A DNA stretch of 64,000 nt from Viola odorata (GCA_963691705.1 OY829541.1:29834719-29898718), one strand, 5' to 3'; counted from the stretch's first letter, positions 1 through 8,351 are shown. Translations and numbers: made by a program. Notes: a model not told the origin generated them from the letters alone.

Positions 1-815
1 ATGTCTAGGGGTTGCATTAACGTCACTGGGGTTAACCATGGGGCTAGGATCGTATCATTCCCTTCCCCTTCGAAAAGATTCGCCCTCGAATCTGATTCTT
101 TTAAGACAACAATTCTATTAGAATCAACAAAGGAAACACATGAAGGAAAGGGATTACCCAAGGCATCCAACTCTAATTGTTGCAACTTAGACAACTCCTT
201 CTCCTTCAAAACATCTTGCTTTTGCTGCCCTGAAGAGAATAAATAAGAAGAAGAAGAATTAGTTAACCCATGCTCACTCTTTTCATGGGGGCTATTTTGA
301 TTAGTCTTCTCTAAGACTTTGGGTTCTTTTAAGCCCTCTTCTTTTTCTCGCTCACTCACTTCTGCTTTCCCTTGGACACTCAAGTCACACTCAATCGCAA
401 GCGTTGTAGTATTCTTGACATCCTCTCGCCGTGGTGCACCGCCACGAAGCCTCTCAATTAGTTCTCTAATGTGCTTATCCCTGGCTTGGTGTTCTCGCAC
501 AAGTTCATCCAATCTCACATTGAGTTTCTCTATGGTGATCGCCGCTTGTAACATACCCTCTAAGGAGAAGAACTCAGTGTAATGCAGTGGATCAATTATC
601 TCTTGGTTGAGGCCTTCGAAGAATCTTGTCATCGTCTCCCTTTTGGTCTCCTTGACTTGTGCTCTCTTCAAAGCAATCTTCATCTCATTAAAGTACTCTT
701 CAACACTCTTATTTCCTTGTGTCAAGGTCTCCAACTTTCGGAGATGCTCACGTCTGAGGTGAGTACGGACATCATCCTCATAATCTCGCCTCTTAGACCA
801 TTGCGTGTAAGACAT
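1..815 (-). CDS. GAG-like ORF, copy 0, N-terminal part cut by the window edge
   Basis: The start codon is at 815..813 on the minus strand, and the reading frame stays open to base 1, about 271 codons. It is identical to the first 271 residues of the complete copies, so the GAG domain and the charged linker are present and the C-terminal 116 residues lie outside the window. It is partial only because the window begins inside the ORF. Confidence 0.75.
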   Translation of the reverse strand, partial: MSYTQWSKRRDYEDDVRTHLRREHLRKLETLTQGNKSVEEYFNEMKIALKRAQVKETKRETMTRFFEGLNQEIIDPLHYTEFFSLEGMLQAAITIEKLNVRLDELVREHQARDKHIRELIERLRGGAPRREDVKNTTTLAIECDLSVQGKAEVSEREKEEGLKEPKVLEKTNQNSPHEKSEHGLTNSSSSYLFSSGQQKQDVLKEKELSKLQQLELDALGNPFPSCVSFVDSNRIVVLKESDSRANLFEGEGNDTILAPWLTPVTLMQPLD

Positions 816-1674
816 ACTGCAATTCCTGTAAATTCACAACACGAAAAGAAGCATAAAATTGCACTAATCCTAGCACTCCCTCACGTGTTTACTCTCATGT
901 TTGAACTCTCTAATGCTCTCACAAAATTCACTCAAATAATCCCTGCAATTGTTCAAGTGTTAGTAAGACTCAAGAGTTCAAGAAAAGCTTCCAAGAAGAC
1001 TCTCAAAGAAAACTAGCACTGAAAAGAATTGTGACACTTGATATTTGAGTAATTGCAAGAACAACCAATCAAACAAATAGCAAGTAGAGTAGAAGGCAAT
1101 TTCAAGGAATCAAAGAAAGCTCAAAATCGACTCGAAAGGACTCAACAAGTTCAATTTCAGTTCTGTTTTTTTTTTTTTTTTTGACTATGAACACAGCTTA
1201 GTGTTTTGATCACAACTTTTTATTCTTAACTCTGAATCGATTGATTCTTTTTGATACGGAAGCCCAACTAACACAGCTTTCCAACGGATCCTTTTTCACT
1301 CAAAACTGACTTCAGTAGCTATATATTAAAATTAATTTCGACAACTTAAAATTGTGCAGGATTTGGCAGAAACACAATTTAGTAAATCGACTATAGCTTT
1401 TGACTCCGGTATCGGAATCACTTGATTCTTTTTGATTAGGAATCCTTACAAGTGCAGCTTTCCAACGCAACCACAATCACCCAAACCGGACTTCAATAGC
1501 TATATATTAAAATTCGATTTTGACAACTGACCAGAATTTGCACATAAACGAACCAAGCACAGCAAAGAAATCGGTTTTGAATGGAGTAGAATGAATTACC
1601 GATTTCAACGATGAAAACTTGAAACAAATAAAGATACTTACCAATCTTTGAACGCCTTAAGCTCCACTACCAAC

Positions 1675-2163
1675 TGATACGATCCTGGTTCCTTAGGATG
1701 CGTAGCACCAATTTTGATCTTTGTTCAAAGACGGATTTCCTGCGGAAATAAATAACTCGACAAGTACGAGCTTAGACCACTTAGCTAACCTGTGCTAAGA
1801 GCCCTAATCGATTTCAAGTCAAGGATCTTGAATCGGATTCTTAGGACTAGACTCAACGATGTGAGAATCACACTAAGAGAAACGACACAATAACGCAATT
1901 CCAAGATTTACTTGTATACGACTCAAGTATTGCAGACTCAAGAAGAACAAGGTTCAACCAACTTGAACAAGGGGCGGAGATTAAAGAGAATATCTCAATT
2001 TATCAAATAACAGCCAAGTTTCTAAGGAGGCCAAGCGGCTCCTTATATAGGTTACAAGCAAACCCTAATAGGAATAGAAGTAGGAGTTCTAATAGGAATA
2101 GAAGTAGAAGTTCTAATTAAAGAAAATAACTTAATTAACTAATTAACTAACTAATTAATTACA
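1675..2163 (-). repeat. Presumed LTR, copy 1
   Basis: This drives the partial GAG ORF at 1..815. On the minus strand it starts TGTAATTAAT directly after the GAG stop of the next unit and ends GTATCA, two bases before the primer-binding-site-like sequence. The 3' border is well supported by that spacing. The 5' border is not, because TG dinucleotides at 2188, 2193, 2196 and 2201 are alternatives that would lengthen the LTR to about 527 bp and place the GAG tail inside it. It contains a TATA box and a 24 bp direct repeat (described for copy 2). Confidence 0.62.
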
Positions 2164-3327
2164 TTAAATATAAATATATTTAAATACATTCCAGCAGCCC
2201 ATGTCGAGTTCTCCATCATCGGGCCAAGGTTTGGGCCGAAACTTCATGTTGTATGTTGTCTTACGCACAGACTGCGCGCCATAATGTTTACGTCCATAAC
2301 TTTCAAACCACTGGGCCAAATGAGCTGAATCTTGTCCCACCTGAAAGATAACATCCTGAAGTTTCCAACGAGAGGTCGATCGCACGATTCCTACATGTAA
2401 AGCTCCAGATACGTTCTGACGAAGTTGCCTGTTGTGTCTGCGCCTCCAAGGCACCTTCCATGTCATCCTTTGCCTGAAAGCTTGATCAAGCAGCGTCTCC
2501 TGCCTTGTCTCCATGTCTAGGGGTTGCATTAACGTCACTGGGGTTAACCATGGGGCTAGGATCGTATCATTCCCTTCCCCTTCGAAAAGATTCGCCCTCG
2601 AATCTGATTCTTTTAAGACAACAATTCTATTAGAATCAACAAAGGAAACACATGAAGGAAAGGGATTACCCAAGGCATCCAACTCTAATTGTTGCAACTT
2701 AGACAACTCCTTCTCCTTCAAAACATCTTGCTTTTGCTGCCCTGAAGAGAATAAATAAGAAGAAGAAGAATTAGTTAACCCATGCTCACTCTTTTCATGG
2801 GGGCTATTTTGATTAGTCTTCTCTAAGACTTTGGGTTCTTTTAAGCCCTCTTCTTTTTCTCGCTCACTCACTTCTGCTTTCCCTTGGACACTCAAGTCAC
2901 ACTCAATCGCAAGCGTTGTAGTATTCTTGACATCCTCTCGCCGTGGTGCACCGCCACGAAGCCTCTCAATTAGTTCTCTAATGTGCTTATCCCTGGCTTG
3001 GTGTTCTCGCACAAGTTCATCCAATCTCACATTGAGTTTCTCTATGGTGATCGCCGCTTGTAACATACCCTCTAAGGAGAAGAACTCAGTGTAATGCAGT
3101 GGATCAATTATCTCTTGGTTGAGGCCTTCGAAGAATCTTGTCATCGTCTCCCTTTTGGTCTCCTTGACTTGTGCTCTCTTCAAAGCAATCTTCATCTCAT
3201 TAAAGTACTCTTCAACACTCTTATTTCCTTGTGTCAAGGTCTCCAACTTTCGGAGATGCTCACGTCTGAGGTGAGTACGGACATCATCCTCATAATCTCG
3301 CCTCTTAGACCATTGCGTGTAAGACAT
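2164..3327 (-). CDS. GAG-like protein of a Ty3/gypsy-type retrotransposon, 387 aa (copy 1, reference copy)
   Basis: Residues about 5-105 match the C-terminal part of the plant retrotransposon GAG domain (Retrotrans_gag family). Landmarks are W6, LTQG at 31-34, SVEEY at 37-41, FFEGLNQEI at 65-73 and a charged helix at about 86-124 that could form a coiled coil. GAG normally assembles the cytoplasmic virus-like particle around the element RNA. The N-terminal part of the usual domain is missing. An acidic, Ser- and Glu-rich linker follows (about 127-250), then a basic patch with WRRRHNR (about 293-299) and a C-terminal region I do not recognise. Only three cysteines occur and there is no CCHC zinc knuckle. 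The start is the first ATG after an in-frame TGA seven codons upstream. Acceptor-like AGs lie just before it, so a spliced mRNA could add residues. The stop touches the presumed LTR. Expression is unproven. Confidence 0.72.
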   Translation of the reverse strand: MSYTQWSKRRDYEDDVRTHLRREHLRKLETLTQGNKSVEEYFNEMKIALKRAQVKETKRETMTRFFEGLNQEIIDPLHYTEFFSLEGMLQAAITIEKLNVRLDELVREHQARDKHIRELIERLRGGAPRREDVKNTTTLAIECDLSVQGKAEVSEREKEEGLKEPKVLEKTNQNSPHEKSEHGLTNSSSSYLFSSGQQKQDVLKEKELSKLQQLELDALGNPFPSCVSFVDSNRIVVLKESDSRANLFEGEGNDTILAPWLTPVTLMQPLDMETRQETLLDQAFRQRMTWKVPWRRRHNRQLRQNVSGALHVGIVRSTSRWKLQDVIFQVGQDSAHLAQWFESYGRKHYGAQSVRKTTYNMKFRPKPWPDDGELDMGCWNVFKYIYI

Positions 3328-3677
3328 ACTGCAATTCCTGTAAATTCACAACACGAAAAGAAGCATAAAATTGCACTAATCCTAGCACTCCCTCACGTGT
3401 TTACTCTCATGTTTGAACTCTCTAATGCTCTCACAAAATTCACTCAAATAATCCCTGCAATTGTTCAAGTGTTAGTAAGACTCAAGAGTTCAAGAAAAGC
3501 TTCCAAGAAGACTCTCAAAGAAAACTAGCACTGAAAAGAATTGTGACACTTGATATTTGAGTAATTGCAAGAACAACCAATCAAACAAATAGCAAGTAGA
3601 GTAGAAGGCAATTTCAAGGAATCAAAGAAAGCTCAAAATCGACTCGAAAGGACTCAACAAGTTCAATTTCAGTTCTG

Positions 3678-3694
3678 TTTTTTTTTTTTTTTTT
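3678..3694. repeat. Poly-T tract, T17 (T16 in six copies)
   Basis: Mononucleotide run in the leader, A-rich on the element sense strand. It is T16 at 11214..11229, 13725..13740, 16236..16251, 48891..48906, 61450..61465 and 63961..63976, and T17 in all other copies. It is the only site of length change seen in the window. It may be a slippage-prone microsatellite or the relic of an old poly-A tail. Confidence 0.9.
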
Positions 3695-4056
3695 GACTAT
3701 GAACACAGCTTAGTGTTTTGATCACAACTTTTTATTCTTAACTCTGAATCGATTGATTCTTTTTGATACGGAAGCCCAACTAACACAGCTTTCCAACGGA
3801 TCCTTTTTCACTCAAAACTGACTTCAGTAGCTATATATTAAAATTAATTTCGACAACTTAAAATTGTGCAGGATTTGGCAGAAACACAATTTAGTAAATC
3901 GACTATAGCTTTTGACTCCGGTATCGGAATCACTTGATTCTTTTTGATTAGGAATCCTTACAAGTGCAGCTTTCCAACGCAACCACAATCACCCAAACCG
4001 GACTTCAATAGCTATATATTAAAATTCGATTTTGACAACTGACCAGAATTTGCACA
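3695..4056. repeat. Diverged internal direct duplication, two arms of about 181 bp
   Basis: Arms at about 3695-3875 and 3876-4056 share collinear blocks at a constant offset of 180-181 bases: AACACA..TTAGT, GATTCTTTTTGAT, CAGCTTTCCAACG and AGCTATATATTAAAATT. Between these blocks they are much diverged. One offset shift of a single base shows a small indel. The duplication predates amplification of the array, since both arms are the same in all copies. Confidence 0.75.
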
Positions 4057-4172
4057 TAAACGAACCAAGCACAGCAAAGAAATCGGTTTTGAATGGAGTA
4101 GAATGAATTACCGATTTCAACGATGAAAACTTGAAACAAATAAAGATACTTACCAATCTTTGAACGCCTTAA

Positions 4173-4184
4173 GCTCCACTACCA
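4173..4184 (-). other. Primer-binding-site-like sequence (degenerate, tRNA-iMet type)
   Basis: The minus strand reads TGGTAGTGGAGC two bases after the LTR terminal CA. The canonical plant Ty3/gypsy site complementary to initiator-Met tRNA begins TGGTATCAGAGC. Nine of twelve bases match, with the three mismatches adjacent, and matching does not continue beyond. Position and flanks fit a primer binding site, but priming by this tRNA would be weak. All copies are identical here (first at 1661..1672). Confidence 0.5.
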
Positions 4185-4553
4185 ACTGATACGATCCTGG
4201 TTCCTTAGGATGCGTAGCACCAATTTTGATCTTTGTTCAAAGACGGATTTCCTGCGGAAATAAATAACTCGACAAGTACGAGCTTAGACCACTTAGCTAA
4301 CCTGTGCTAAGAGCCCTAATCGATTTCAAGTCAAGGATCTTGAATCGGATTCTTAGGACTAGACTCAACGATGTGAGAATCACACTAAGAGAAACGACAC
4401 AATAACGCAATTCCAAGATTTACTTGTATACGACTCAAGTATTGCAGACTCAAGAAGAACAAGGTTCAACCAACTTGAACAAGGGGCGGAGATTAAAGAG
4501 AATATCTCAATTTATCAAATAACAGCCAAGTTTCTAAGGAGGCCAAGCGGCTC

Positions 4554-4561
4554 CTTATATA
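4554..4561 (-). promoter_or_regulatory. TATA box of the LTR promoter
   Basis: The minus strand reads TATATAAG, followed downstream by GC-richer sequence, a typical plant LTR core promoter. It lies 112 bases inside the presumed LTR 5' end and about 370 bases before the LTR 3' end, a sensible U3/R position. It recurs in every unit (first at 2042..2049), so transcription could start once per 2.5 kb. Copies 5 and 6 carry TATATAAA instead. Confidence 0.55.
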
Positions 4562-4576
4562 GGTTACAAGCAAACC

Positions 4577-4624
4577 CTAATAGGAATAGAAGTAGGAGTT
4601 CTAATAGGAATAGAAGTAGAAGTT
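4577..4624. repeat. Two tandem 24 bp repeats in the LTR, upstream of the TATA box
   Basis: Copies 4577-4600 and 4601-4624 begin CTAATAGGAATAGAAGTA and differ at one base (G at 4596, A at 4620). Direct repeats in U3 often act as enhancer modules in LTR promoters; here that is inference from position. A single AAACCCTAA motif (telo-box-like, 4572..4580) overlaps the left edge and is probably chance. Confidence 0.7.
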
Positions 4625-4675
4625 CTAATTAAAGAAAATAACTTAATTAACTAATTAACTAACTAATTAATTACA
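4625..4675. other. AT-rich TAAC/TTAA block at the LTR 5' end
   Basis: Almost pure A/T sequence built from overlapping TTAATTAAC and CTAATTAA words, between the 24 bp repeats and the GAG stop. It makes the exact LTR 5' border hard to place and could be easily melted DNA. Invariant in all copies. Confidence 0.6.
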
Positions 4676-5839
4676 TTAAATATAAATATATTTAAATACA
4701 TTCCAGCAGCCCATGTCGAGTTCTCCATCATCGGGCCAAGGTTTGGGCCGAAACTTCATGTTGTATGTTGTCTTACGCACAGACTGCGCGCCATAATGTT
4801 TACGTCCATAACTTTCAAACCACTGGGCCAAATGAGCTGAATCTTGTCCCACCTGAAAGATAACATCCTGAAGTTTCCAACGAGAGGTCGATCGCACGAT
4901 TCCTACATGTAAAGCTCCAGATACGTTCTGACGAAGTTGCCTGTTGTGTCTGCGCCTCCAAGGCACCTTCCATGTCATCCTTTGCCTGAAAGCTTGATCA
5001 AGCAGCGTCTCCTGCCTTGTCTCCATGTCTAGGGGTTGCATTAACGTCACTGGGGTTAACCATGGGGCTAGGATCGTATCATTCCCTTCCCCTTCGAAAA
5101 GATTCGCCCTCGAATCTGATTCTTTTAAGACAACAATTCTATTAGAATCAACAAAGGAAACACATGAAGGAAAGGGATTACCCAAGGCATCCAACTCTAA
5201 TTGTTGCAACTTAGACAACTCCTTCTCCTTCAAAACATCTTGCTTTTGCTGCCCTGAAGAGAATAAATAAGAAGAAGAAGAATTAGTTAACCCATGCTCA
5301 CTCTTTTCATGGGGGCTATTTTGATTAGTCTTCTCTAAGACTTTGGGTTCTTTTAAGCCCTCTTCTTTTTCTCGCTCACTCACTTCTGCTTTCCCTTGGA
5401 CACTCAAGTCACACTCAATCGCAAGCGTTGTAGTATTCTTGACATCCTCTCGCCGTGGTGCACCGCCACGAAGCCTCTCAATTAGTTCTCTAATGTGCTT
5501 ATCCCTGGCTTGGTGTTCTCGCACAAGTTCATCCAATCTCACATTGAGTTTCTCTATGGTGATCGCCGCTTGTAACATACCCTCTAAGGAGAAGAACTCA
5601 GTGTAATGCAGTGGATCAATTATCTCTTGGTTGAGGCCTTCGAAGAATCTTGTCATCGTCTCCCTTTTGGTCTCCTTGACTTGTGCTCTCTTCAAAGCAA
5701 TCTTCATCTCATTAAAGTACTCTTCAACACTCTTATTTCCTTGTGTCAAGGTCTCCAACTTTCGGAGATGCTCACGTCTGAGGTGAGTACGGACATCATC
5801 CTCATAATCTCGCCTCTTAGACCATTGCGTGTAAGACAT
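4676..5839 (-). CDS. GAG-like protein, copy 2
   Basis: Intact 387-codon ORF, no change from the reference copy at 2164..3327. Its own leader and LTR lie at 5840..7187 and carry one substitution in the LTR. Confidence 0.7.
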   Translation of the reverse strand: MSYTQWSKRRDYEDDVRTHLRREHLRKLETLTQGNKSVEEYFNEMKIALKRAQVKETKRETMTRFFEGLNQEIIDPLHYTEFFSLEGMLQAAITIEKLNVRLDELVREHQARDKHIRELIERLRGGAPRREDVKNTTTLAIECDLSVQGKAEVSEREKEEGLKEPKVLEKTNQNSPHEKSEHGLTNSSSSYLFSSGQQKQDVLKEKELSKLQQLELDALGNPFPSCVSFVDSNRIVVLKESDSRANLFEGEGNDTILAPWLTPVTLMQPLDMETRQETLLDQAFRQRMTWKVPWRRRHNRQLRQNVSGALHVGIVRSTSRWKLQDVIFQVGQDSAHLAQWFESYGRKHYGAQSVRKTTYNMKFRPKPWPDDGELDMGCWNVFKYIYI

Positions 5840-6698
5840 ACTGCAATTCCTGTAAATTCACAACACGAAAAGAAGCATAAAATTGCACTAATCCTAGCAC
5901 TCCCTCACGTGTTTACTCTCATGTTTGAACTCTCTAATGCTCTCACAAAATTCACTCAAATAATCCCTGCAATTGTTCAAGTGTTAGTAAGACTCAAGAG
6001 TTCAAGAAAAGCTTCCAAGAAGACTCTCAAAGAAAACTAGCACTGAAAAGAATTGTGACACTTGATATTTGAGTAATTGCAAGAACAACCAATCAAACAA
6101 ATAGCAAGTAGAGTAGAAGGCAATTTCAAGGAATCAAAGAAAGCTCAAAATCGACTCGAAAGGACTCAACAAGTTCAATTTCAGTTCTGTTTTTTTTTTT
6201 TTTTTTGACTATGAACACAGCTTAGTGTTTTGATCACAACTTTTTATTCTTAACTCTGAATCGATTGATTCTTTTTGATACGGAAGCCCAACTAACACAG
6301 CTTTCCAACGGATCCTTTTTCACTCAAAACTGACTTCAGTAGCTATATATTAAAATTAATTTCGACAACTTAAAATTGTGCAGGATTTGGCAGAAACACA
6401 ATTTAGTAAATCGACTATAGCTTTTGACTCCGGTATCGGAATCACTTGATTCTTTTTGATTAGGAATCCTTACAAGTGCAGCTTTCCAACGCAACCACAA
6501 TCACCCAAACCGGACTTCAATAGCTATATATTAAAATTCGATTTTGACAACTGACCAGAATTTGCACATAAACGAACCAAGCACAGCAAAGAAATCGGTT
6601 TTGAATGGAGTAGAATGAATTACCGATTTCAACGATGAAAACTTGAAACAAATAAAGATACTTACCAATCTTTGAACGCCTTAAGCTCCACTACCAAC

Positions 6699-7187
6699 TG
6701 ATACGATCCTGGTTCCTTAGGATGCGTAGCACCAATTTTGATCTTTGTTCAAAGACGGATTTCCTGCGGAAATAAATAACTCGACAAGTACGAGCTTAGA
6801 CCACTTAGCTAACCTGTGCTAAGAGCCCTAATCGATTTCAAGTCAAGGATCTTGAATCGGATTCTTAGGACTAGACTCAACGATGTGAGAATCACACTAA
6901 GAGAAACGACACAATAACGCAATTCCAAGATTTACTTGTATATGACTCAAGTATTGCAGACTCAAGAAGAACAAGGTTCAACCAACTTGAACAAGGGGCG
7001 GAGATTAAAGAGAATATCTCAATTTATCAAATAACAGCCAAGTTTCTAAGGAGGCCAAGCGGCTCCTTATATAGGTTACAAGCAAACCCTAATAGGAATA
7101 GAAGTAGGAGTTCTAATAGGAATAGAAGTAGAAGTTCTAATTAAAGAAAATAACTTAATTAACTAATTAACTAACTAATTAATTACA
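6699..7187 (-). repeat. Presumed LTR, copy 3
   Basis: One private substitution, C to T at 6943, in a CpG. Confidence 0.6.
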
Positions 7188-8351
7188 TTAAATATAAATA
7201 TATTTAAATACATTCCAGCAGCCCATGTCGAGTTCTCCATCATCGGGCCAAGGTTTGGGCCGAAACTTCATGTTGTATGTTGTCTTACGCACAGACTGCG
7301 CGCCATAATGTTTACGTCCATAACTTTCAAACCACTGGGCCAAATGAGCTGAATCTTGTCCCACCTGAAAGATAACATCCTGAAGTTTCCAACGAGAGGT
7401 CGATCGCACGATTCCTACATGTAAAGCTCCAGATACGTTCTGACGAAGTTGCCTGTTGTGTCTGCGCCTCCAAGGCACCTTCCATGTCATCCTTTGCCTG
7501 AAAGCTTGATCAAGCAGCGTCTCCTGCCTTGTCTCCATGTCTAGGGGTTGCATTAACGTCACTGGGGTTAACCATGGGGCTAGGATCGTATCATTCCCTT
7601 CCCCTTCGAAAAGATTCGCCCTCGAATCTGATTCTTTTAAGACAACAATTCTATTAGAATCAACAAAGGAAACACATGAAGGAAAGGGATTACCCAAGGC
7701 ATCCAACTCTAATTGTTGCAACTTAGACAACTCCTTCTCCTTCAAAACATCTTGCTTTTGCTGCCCTGAAGAGAATAAATAAGAAGAAGAAGAATTAGTT
7801 AACCCATGCTCACTCTTTTCATGGGGGCTATTTTGATTAGTCTTCTCTAAGACTTTGGGTTCTTTTAAGCCCTCTTCTTTTTCTCGCTCACTCACTTCTG
7901 CTTTCCCTTGGACACTCAAGTCACACTCAATCGCAAGCGTTGTAGTATTCTTGACATCCTCTCGCCGTGGTGCACCGCCACGAAGCCTCTCAATTAGTTC
8001 TCTAATGTGCTTATCCCTGGCTTGGTGTTCTCGCACAAGTTCATCCAATCTCACATTGAGTTTCTCTATGGTGATCGCCGCTTGTAACATACCCTCTAAG
8101 GAGAAGAACTCAGTGTAATGCAGTGGATCAATTATCTCTTGGTTGAGGCCTTCGAAGAATCTTGTCATCGTCTCCCTTTTGGTCTCCTTGACTTGTGCTC
8201 TCTTCAAAGCAATCTTCATCTCATTAAAGTACTCTTCAACACTCTTATTTCCTTGTGTCAAGGTCTCCAACTTTCGGAGATGCTCACGTCTGAGGTGAGT
8301 ACGGACATCATCCTCATAATCTCGCCTCTTAGACCATTGCGTGTAAGACAT
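7188..8351 (-). CDS. GAG-like protein, copy 3
   Basis: Intact 387-codon ORF with no amino acid change. Its leader (8352..9210) has a C-to-A substitution at 8813 inside the first arm of the internal duplication. Confidence 0.7.
   Translation of the reverse strand: MSYTQWSKRRDYEDDVRTHLRREHLRKLETLTQGNKSVEEYFNEMKIALKRAQVKETKRETMTRFFEGLNQEIIDPLHYTEFFSLEGMLQAAITIEKLNVRLDELVREHQARDKHIRELIERLRGGAPRREDVKNTTTLAIECDLSVQGKAEVSEREKEEGLKEPKVLEKTNQNSPHEKSEHGLTNSSSSYLFSSGQQKQDVLKEKELSKLQQLELDALGNPFPSCVSFVDSNRIVVLKESDSRANLFEGEGNDTILAPWLTPVTLMQPLDMETRQETLLDQAFRQRMTWKVPWRRRHNRQLRQNVSGALHVGIVRSTSRWKLQDVIFQVGQDSAHLAQWFESYGRKHYGAQSVRKTTYNMKFRPKPWPDDGELDMGCWNVFKYIYI

Larger units (their letters stand above)
3455..4153 (-). 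other. Candidate 5' leader intron (about 699 nt)
   Basis: On the minus strand a near-ideal donor, G|GTAAGTATCT, begins at 4153, shortly after the primer binding site. A perfect branch-point heptamer TACTAAC lies at 3477..3471, followed 17 bases after its branch A by the acceptor TTGCAG|GG ending at 3455. Two further acceptor-like sites end at 3338 (TTACAG) and 3329 (TTGCAG, one base before the ATG) and would give longer introns. Removing it would shorten the leader to little more than 120 bases before the GAG start. Prediction from signals only. All signals are invariant in every copy. Confidence 0.4.
3328..4186 (-). other. Untranslated leader between LTR and GAG (reference copy)
   Basis: About 859 bp on the minus strand between the LTR end and the GAG ATG, without a long sense ORF. 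In order it holds the primer-binding-site-like sequence, a splice donor, two arms of an old internal duplication, an A17 tract (T17 on plus), a branch-point and acceptor signal, and two more acceptor-like AGs just before the ATG. The same leader recurs at 816, 5840, 8352, 10864, 13375, 15886, 18397, 20909, 23421, 25933, 28445, 30957, 33469, 35981, 38493, 41005, 43517, 46029, 48541, 51052, 53564, 56076, 58588 and 61100 (left ends). I see no other gene in these stretches. Confidence 0.7.
2164..4675 (-). mobile_element. First complete unit: non-autonomous Ty3/gypsy-like element (TR-GAG type), one LTR plus internal region
   Basis: On the minus strand the unit reads: LTR 4675 to 4187, spacer of two bases, primer-binding-site-like sequence 4184 to 4173, leader to 3328, GAG-like ORF 3327 to 2164, then directly the next LTR at 2163. 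Seen directly: the order, the repeat period and a single long ORF. Known of the family: plant TR-GAG elements are short LTR elements that encode only GAG and depend on enzymes of autonomous relatives. Inferred: the LTR assignment, since a one-LTR-per-unit array has no second LTR to define its borders. No reverse transcriptase, integrase or protease motif was found in any frame. The same arrangement repeats in all later copies. Confidence 0.7.
4187..4675 (-). repeat. Presumed LTR, copy 2 (reference)
   Basis: Minus-strand layout: AT-rich TAAC/TTAA block at the 5' end (4675-4625), two 24 bp repeats (4624-4577), TATA box (4561-4554), then R-U5-like sequence ending CA at 4187. Transcription would start roughly 25-35 bases after the TATA box, near 4520-4530. 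No clear AATAAA lies on the minus strand within it. No difference from consensus. Confidence 0.62.

Noticed and set aside
1..246. 81-codon plus-strand ORF, repeated in every unit
   Set aside because: It lies antisense to GAG and is conserved only because the DNA is. Its sequence resembles no protein I know, and the single change in the last copy is silent in GAG but not in this ORF.
319..582. 87-codon plus-strand ORF
   Set aside because: Antisense shadow of the GAG linker and domain, with Ser- and Leu-rich composition that arises from the reverse of Glu- and Lys-rich codons.
582..1016. 144-codon plus-strand ORF overlapping the previous one by one base
   Set aside because: It starts antisense to the GAG domain and runs into the leader. 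The overlap is coincidental, and there is no promoter or family match on that strand.
1166..1182. Poly-A tail of a SINE or processed pseudogene in the leader
   Set aside because: No RNA polymerase III boxes or flanking target duplication could be recognised, so only the tract itself is reported.
2060..2068. Interstitial telomere repeat (AAACCCTAA)
   Set aside because: Only one copy of the motif per unit and not in tandem; more likely chance or a telo-box-like promoter word.
2164..3327. Reverse transcriptase, protease, integrase or zinc-knuckle domain in the ORF
   Set aside because: No catalytic Asp-Asp pair, DSG/DTG protease motif or CCHC spacing is present. Only three cysteines occur in 387 residues.
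4572..4675. Replication origin (A/T-rich block next to short direct repeats)
   Set aside because: Nothing beyond base composition supports it; it fits a U3 promoter region equally well.
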